Shown in pieces: positions 60,315 to 64,000 of a DNA stretch of 64,000 nt. The notes beneath the pieces are model-generated. The model searched no databases. It was not told the origin of the DNA and saw only the letters and a program-made list of their open reading frames with translations. This DNA is from Promethearchaeia archaeon (GTDB lineage Archaea; Asgardarchaeota; Lokiarchaeia; Sigyniarchaeales; SOKP01), in the NCBI GenBank assembly GCA_029856105.1, contig JAHQWH010000193.1, positions 1-64,000 on the forward strand, in the 5' to 3' direction. Numbering within the stretch: position 1 is the first letter of the stretch; each line of letters starts with the position of its first letter. Made by a program: the position numbers and the translations under genes.

Positions 60315-62948
60315 TTAGTTAATTAAATCAATTCTCTCGTCTTTTTCTTTAACAACTAATTTAATTAACAATATTCCAAAAACAGTTGGAAGAATTCCGA
60401 CACCTATTACTGCAAATAAAATAAGTTGACCCATATTCTCAAAACTCACAAATAAAAATAGTTGTCCAACAGAATCTATGAGATAGTGCGCAATTATGCT
60501 AGGTATTATACTCTTAGTTTTGAGAAACATGTATCCGAAGAGAAACCCTAATAGAGCCGCGTATATTACTTGTAAAATTGTTAGAACCAAATATCTCCCA
60601 ACTAATAAATTAACAAAATGAAATAATCCAAATAATACGGATACTATTATCCACGTTGTTCTTTGAGAATATCTCCTTAAATTTAATTTAGTGATTACAC
60701 CCCTAAATGCTACTTCCTCCCATATCCCTGGAATCAACATTATAATAAATAAAAACCATCCAAAGAGCGCAATACTAGAACCAGGGGTTCCAAAAATCAC
60801 CTCTAAATCAAAGATATAATGCCCGAAAAGATTAGCTGTAATATAAGTGCTAATGAAAAATATAATAGAACATCCAATTCCAAGCATGATATTGCGAACT
60901 ATTTTATTATCAAATTTCAACCCAATGTTTTTTACGAATTCTTTTAGAGATTGTTTTCCCTCTGGAAGATTTAAGGAGCGTGGAACAATTAATAACCAAA
61001 ATAATGCCATTACTCCAAAAGTGACAAAGAAATCAAAAAAGAGTAACGCAATAAAGGGGATATCTACGAAAATATCTACGATAATGATTAAAGGTAATTC
61101 AATAAATATTGGTAAAAATAAGAATCCCGCATATAATAACAATAGAATTCCTGTACCAAAGATAGGGTATTTTCTGAAGCCTTCCCTTATACTTATCATT
61201 ATCTTCTTTCCTAGTACTTTTGGAAACATGCCATTAAATGAAATTAGTAAAATGCCCAAAGAGAACAAGCCCGCAATAAAAGTTACTAAAAACATCAAAC
61301 TGGCACCGTAAAAAATTAATAATATGCCCCCTAAGACGTTAAATGCTAAGTAAATCAAATGTAAACCAACTCCTATTATAATCCATTTAATTACTTTTTT
61401 TTCTGGATTAACTTCCTCAACAACAAATTTATATTTCATTCTACCGAAAAATCGAATTTTCAATTGGAACATGGATAATAGCAATGTTAATACTACTGGA
61501 TACCATGCAATAAACGACAGCAAATAGTTTAAAAATTCGGGATTTCCAATAAACAGAAAAATCGGTAGGAAATAAGAAATCGTCTGAATTGAACCCAATA
61601 AAAACAATTTCGCTTTAGCTTGGTCGCGAGGATTAATTGGTAAAGATGAGAGTATTGCCGCCCCAGAATCTTCCATATTTAAAAATGCTGAAGTAAGCAT
61701 CATTGAAACCATGGGTTGGTACATAGTTAGAAAAGACCAAATTACAATATAGTCTTCATAATAAGAAGCGCCTAGTCCGCTTGAACTCATCAAAAGGGGA
61801 ATTAAAGTTATAAAAGGGAAGATGAAAGGTATAATTACAAACATAAATGTTTGCATATCTCTTGTCGTAGTAGATAAATCCTTACGAATATAAGCTTTTA
61901 TTGGGGATCGTGATTCAATAAGCACTTCTATTTCTTTTTCAGGTTTTTTTTTGGAAGTAGTCTTTTTTTTTGTTTCAAGTGCGGCTGAAGAAGTTACTAT
62001 CCGCATTGACTTTAACGCTCTTTTATAGGCGAATCGGGTTAATAATATGGAGAGCGCGACTCCTAAAATAGTAGTAATCCAAAAAATAGCAGAAAAACTC
62101 GTTGGTTCAATAGCCAATGTTAATAAATTAGTTGATGCAAAAGGAAACGGGATTAAACTCATAATGATTTTTACTATAAAGGGAATTTCAAGTGAAGCGC
62201 TTAAATAAAATAATTCACTCGAAACAGTTATTATCCATTGAATAAAAAACGAAGCGGAAAATATTACGATTACATAACTCAACATAGTAAATATACGGAT
62301 AAGTGTCGCCTTCTTAGAACCTGCTTCGCTAACTTTTAATACGCGACTAATCCTTTCTGCTATTAAAACCAGTACGCTAAAAGAAAACATAACGTTAATT
62401 ATAGAAACAAATGCAGCAATTAAAGCCAATATTATATTTAGAGATATGATGAACATTATAACAGGAAAAGCAAGAGTCATAGTTATAAGTCCGATATCTA
62501 AATTGCGAAAAACCGTCATAAATCCTAATTTCCTTAATTTATCCTTAGAGATGGGTAGGGTCTCGTACCACCTAAAAGCCTCTCCAGACATCATAGCCGC
62601 AATACTGAACATCCCCAACATTGTTAAATATAATAATTGCATAATAAAAAATGCTCCAAAAAGAATACTTCCGGGGATTAAGACCGAATCTGCAGAAATT
62701 AGAGGATTGCCAAGGGCGTATTTAGCTTCTAGATAAGTACTTATTGGTAAAAATGAGATAGATAAAAACAATCCTGAAAATATTATTTTGATAGCAATAA
62801 CTTGTTGTTTAATAGATTTTTTATTTTTTTTGTATTTCTCCATAAGGCGGGCTTGGTTAGCTCCAGAAGATTGAACCTGCCCCTCCATCGTGATCTCTAA
62901 ATTAGTGAATTTAGCCAGTTTATAGAGCGTTAAATCCTTTTCTGTCAT
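60315..62948 (-). CDS. ABC permease fused to a CPBP intramembrane protease
   Basis: This 877-residue protein has about 17 hydrophobic helices. AAGGTGA precedes its ATG. Residues about 45-590 are an ABC-2-type permease (SKDKLRKLGFMTVFRNLDIG, MSGEAFRWYETLPI, AAILSSLPINPRDQAKAKLF) in two halves separated by a charged loop at about 320-345. Residues about 670-870 are a CPBP protease: GIWEEVAFRGVITKLNLRR (E-E-x-x-x-R), VLFGLFHFVNLLVG (His) and IIPSIIAHYLIDSVGQL (His/Asp). The fusion joins export and membrane proteolysis in one chain, as in some NatAB-type systems. It is directly downstream (14 bp) of its ATPase. Confidence 0.87.
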   Translation of the reverse strand: MTEKDLTLYKLAKFTNLEITMEGQVQSSGANQARLMEKYKKNKKSIKQQVIAIKIIFSGLFLSISFLPISTYLEAKYALGNPLISADSVLIPGSILFGAFFIMQLLYLTMLGMFSIAAMMSGEAFRWYETLPISKDKLRKLGFMTVFRNLDIGLITMTLAFPVIMFIISLNIILALIAAFVSIINVMFSFSVLVLIAERISRVLKVSEAGSKKATLIRIFTMLSYVIVIFSASFFIQWIITVSSELFYLSASLEIPFIVKIIMSLIPFPFASTNLLTLAIEPTSFSAIFWITTILGVALSILLTRFAYKRALKSMRIVTSSAALETKKKTTSKKKPEKEIEVLIESRSPIKAYIRKDLSTTTRDMQTFMFVIIPFIFPFITLIPLLMSSSGLGASYYEDYIVIWSFLTMYQPMVSMMLTSAFLNMEDSGAAILSSLPINPRDQAKAKLFLLGSIQTISYFLPIFLFIGNPEFLNYLLSFIAWYPVVLTLLLSMFQLKIRFFGRMKYKFVVEEVNPEKKVIKWIIIGVGLHLIYLAFNVLGGILLIFYGASLMFLVTFIAGLFSLGILLISFNGMFPKVLGKKIMISIREGFRKYPIFGTGILLLLYAGFLFLPIFIELPLIIIVDIFVDIPFIALLFFDFFVTFGVMALFWLLIVPRSLNLPEGKQSLKEFVKNIGLKFDNKIVRNIMLGIGCSIIFFISTYITANLFGHYIFDLEVIFGTPGSSIALFGWFLFIIMLIPGIWEEVAFRGVITKLNLRRYSQRTTWIIVSVLFGLFHFVNLLVGRYLVLTILQVIYAALLGFLFGYMFLKTKSIIPSIIAHYLIDSVGQLFLFVSFENMGQLILFAVIGVGILPTVFGILLIKLVVKEKDERIDLIN

Positions 62949-62962
62949 AAAAATGAATCACC

Positions 62963-63760
62963 TTATTTTTTGGTGTTTTTAAAAGATTTTCGCAATTTTT
63001 TAACAATTTCGTTGACGCTCGTATCTTGTTCTGTCAATCTTAAGAAAACGTCTTCTAAACTCGCACCTAACTTGTCGGCTTGCTGTCGAAGTTCGTCCAT
63101 CGTTCCAATTCCAACCAATTTTCCCTTACTCATTATTGCTATTCGGTTACATAAATCTTCTGCTATTTCCATGATATGGGTAGAAAAAAGAACGGAACCT
63201 CCTTTCTCAATATGTATATCCAATATTTCTTTAACAACTCTTACGGACTTCGCGTCAAGTCCTGCCAAAGGCTCGTCTAAAATTAGTAAATCTGGGTCGT
63301 GAAGAATTGCCGAAATAATTTGAATTTTCTGCTTATTCCCGTGGGATAAAGTTGCTACTAATTGTTCGTAATAATCCAAGGCTCCCAAACTTTCCAGATA
63401 CTCTTTCGCTCGCTCTGTGGTTTCCTCTGCGTCTAATCTACGAATAGAAGCTATAAAATTAAACAAATCTTTAGGCGTGAGGGATTTGAATATGAGGGGC
63501 TCTTCTGAGACATAGCCTACTCGACTCTTAATTTGGACCTCATCTGTTTCTGGGTTTAAGCCCATTATAGTTATATTTCCTTCTTTGGGCTCTAATAACC
63601 CTAACAACATTTTTAAAGTAGTTGTCTTACCCGCTCCGTTCGGCCCTAAGAGCCCGAAAACTTCACCCTTTTTTACGTCAAAGGATATTCCATTTACTGC
63701 TTTAACATCCCCAAAAAACTTTTTCAATTCGTTAACAGAAATCATAACATTATCGTTCAT
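62963..63760 (-). CDS. ABC transporter ATP-binding protein (NatA-like)
   Basis: This 265-residue protein has all motifs: FGLLGPNGAGKTTTLKML (Walker A, about 34-51), GYVSEEPLIFKSLTP (Q-loop region with Ser-Glu in place of the usual Gln), TLSHGNKQKIQIISAILHD (signature LSHGN instead of LSGGQ), LLILDEPLAGLD and FSTHIMEIAEDLC. This is the NatA/CcmA-type domain of ABC-2 exporters. It serves the permease-CPBP fusion encoded 14 bp downstream. The gene upstream (63794-64000) encodes the end of a second CPBP-type protein, so the cluster continues beyond the window. Confidence 0.93.
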   Translation of the reverse strand: MNDNVMISVNELKKFFGDVKAVNGISFDVKKGEVFGLLGPNGAGKTTTLKMLLGLLEPKEGNITIMGLNPETDEVQIKSRVGYVSEEPLIFKSLTPKDLFNFIASIRRLDAEETTERAKEYLESLGALDYYEQLVATLSHGNKQKIQIISAILHDPDLLILDEPLAGLDAKSVRVVKEILDIHIEKGGSVLFSTHIMEIAEDLCNRIAIMSKGKLVGIGTMDELRQQADKLGASLEDVFLRLTEQDTSVNEIVKKLRKSFKNTKK

Positions 63761-63793
63761 TCTTTATCACTCTAACAAAATTATACAAAATTT

Positions 63794-64000
63794 TTAATAT
63801 TTTTTAAATTGTAAATCTTTTTTTTTCTCTTTCCTAAAAAGTAATTTTATAAAGAGAATATTTAAAATTGTTGGGATTACGCCAACAAACCCGATTAAAT
63901 ATATTCCAATAATAAATATATTTTCTATATAACAGCTCATCAAGATTAGACCTACTGTATCAATTAAATAATGATATATGATAGATGGAAGCAGACTTTT
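63794..64000 (-). CDS. C-terminal part of a second CPBP-domain membrane protein (runs off window)
   Basis: I translated this by hand on the minus strand from the window edge to TAA 63794-63796: 68 codons. KSLLPSIIYHYLIDTVGLIL matches KSIIPSIIAHYLIDSVGQLF at the end of the permease-CPBP fusion. GFVGVIPTILNILFIKLLFR matches VIGVGILPTVFGILLIKLVV. It is thus a paralogue of that CPBP end, including the His/Asp motif. Whether it also carries an ABC permease cannot be seen. It lies 33 bp upstream of the ATPase gene in the same direction, so one ATPase may serve two fusions. Confidence 0.85.
   Translation of the reverse strand, partial: KSLLPSIIYHYLIDTVGLILMSCYIENIFIIGIYLIGFVGVIPTILNILFIKLLFRKEKKKDLQFKKY

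Overview
The window looks like chromosomal DNA from an Asgard archaeon, most plausibly Lokiarchaeia or a relative. It is strongly A+T-rich and its gene content is archaeal: tetrahydromethanopterin formyltransferase (Ftr), a Hef-type helicase, an ADP-forming acyl-CoA synthetase subunit, a methanogenesis-marker-9-like protein and intron-bearing tRNA. Alongside these are two proteins with longin-like N-termini, very long coiled coils and many membrane-anchored multidomain proteins. The placement is inferred from gene content; there is no rRNA in the window.

Layout. 1-2.5 kb: minus-strand operon with an NAD epimerase, a 48-codon relic of a second epimerase, an SCP2-like protein and an aldehyde dehydrogenase cut by the window edge. 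2.6-10.2 kb: methyltransferase, nitroreductase, B12-type radical SAM enzyme, MBL hydrolase, and a GH4 glycosidase facing a GPH sugar symporter. 10.3-19.8 kb: Hef-like helicase, small membrane proteins, membrane-bound GDPD, and a 1470-residue protein with a toroid, a long coiled coil, a winged helix and a TM hairpin. 20-23 kb: FAD oxidase plus CCG-domain Fe-S protein. 23.3-33.6 kb: a CheY-like protein and a minus-strand ABC operon. 33.8-44.4 kb: acyl-CoA synthetases, GNAT, CPBP protease, and a second redox cluster with two tandem FAD oxidases, an OB-like protein and an Fe-S protein. 44.5-53.8 kb: transglutaminase-like protein, Ftr, longin/coiled-coil protein, AAA ATPase, Hsp20, DHH phosphoesterase, MMP9-like protein, tRNA-His, a PhnN-like kinase and a DtxR-like regulator. 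54-64 kb: RHH regulator, DUF3795, MDR dehydrogenase, MBL protein, LsrF/DhnA-type aldolase, Zn-ribbon protein, membrane M28 peptidase, and an ABC system whose permease is fused to a CPBP protease.

How the genes fit together. The FAD-oxidase/Fe-S pairs, acyl-CoA ligases and Ftr point to oxidation of organic or acyl substrates coupled to C1 (Wood-Ljungdahl type) metabolism. The ABC operon at 23.9-33.6 kb is the best candidate for an undescribed system. It encodes two ABC-2 permeases with large outer loops, a normal ATPase, a second ATPase fused through a membrane helix to a predicted extracellular alpha/alpha-toroid, a degenerate ATPase that has lost its catalytic motifs, and a longin-like four-TM protein. 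The toroid type reappears in the 1470-residue protein nearby.

The most certain unusual feature is a tRNA-His(GTG) interrupted by three introns of about 30 nt each, in the anticodon arm, variable loop and T loop. A 20-bp palindromic element with identical stems occurs in two convergent intergenic gaps about 46 kb apart.
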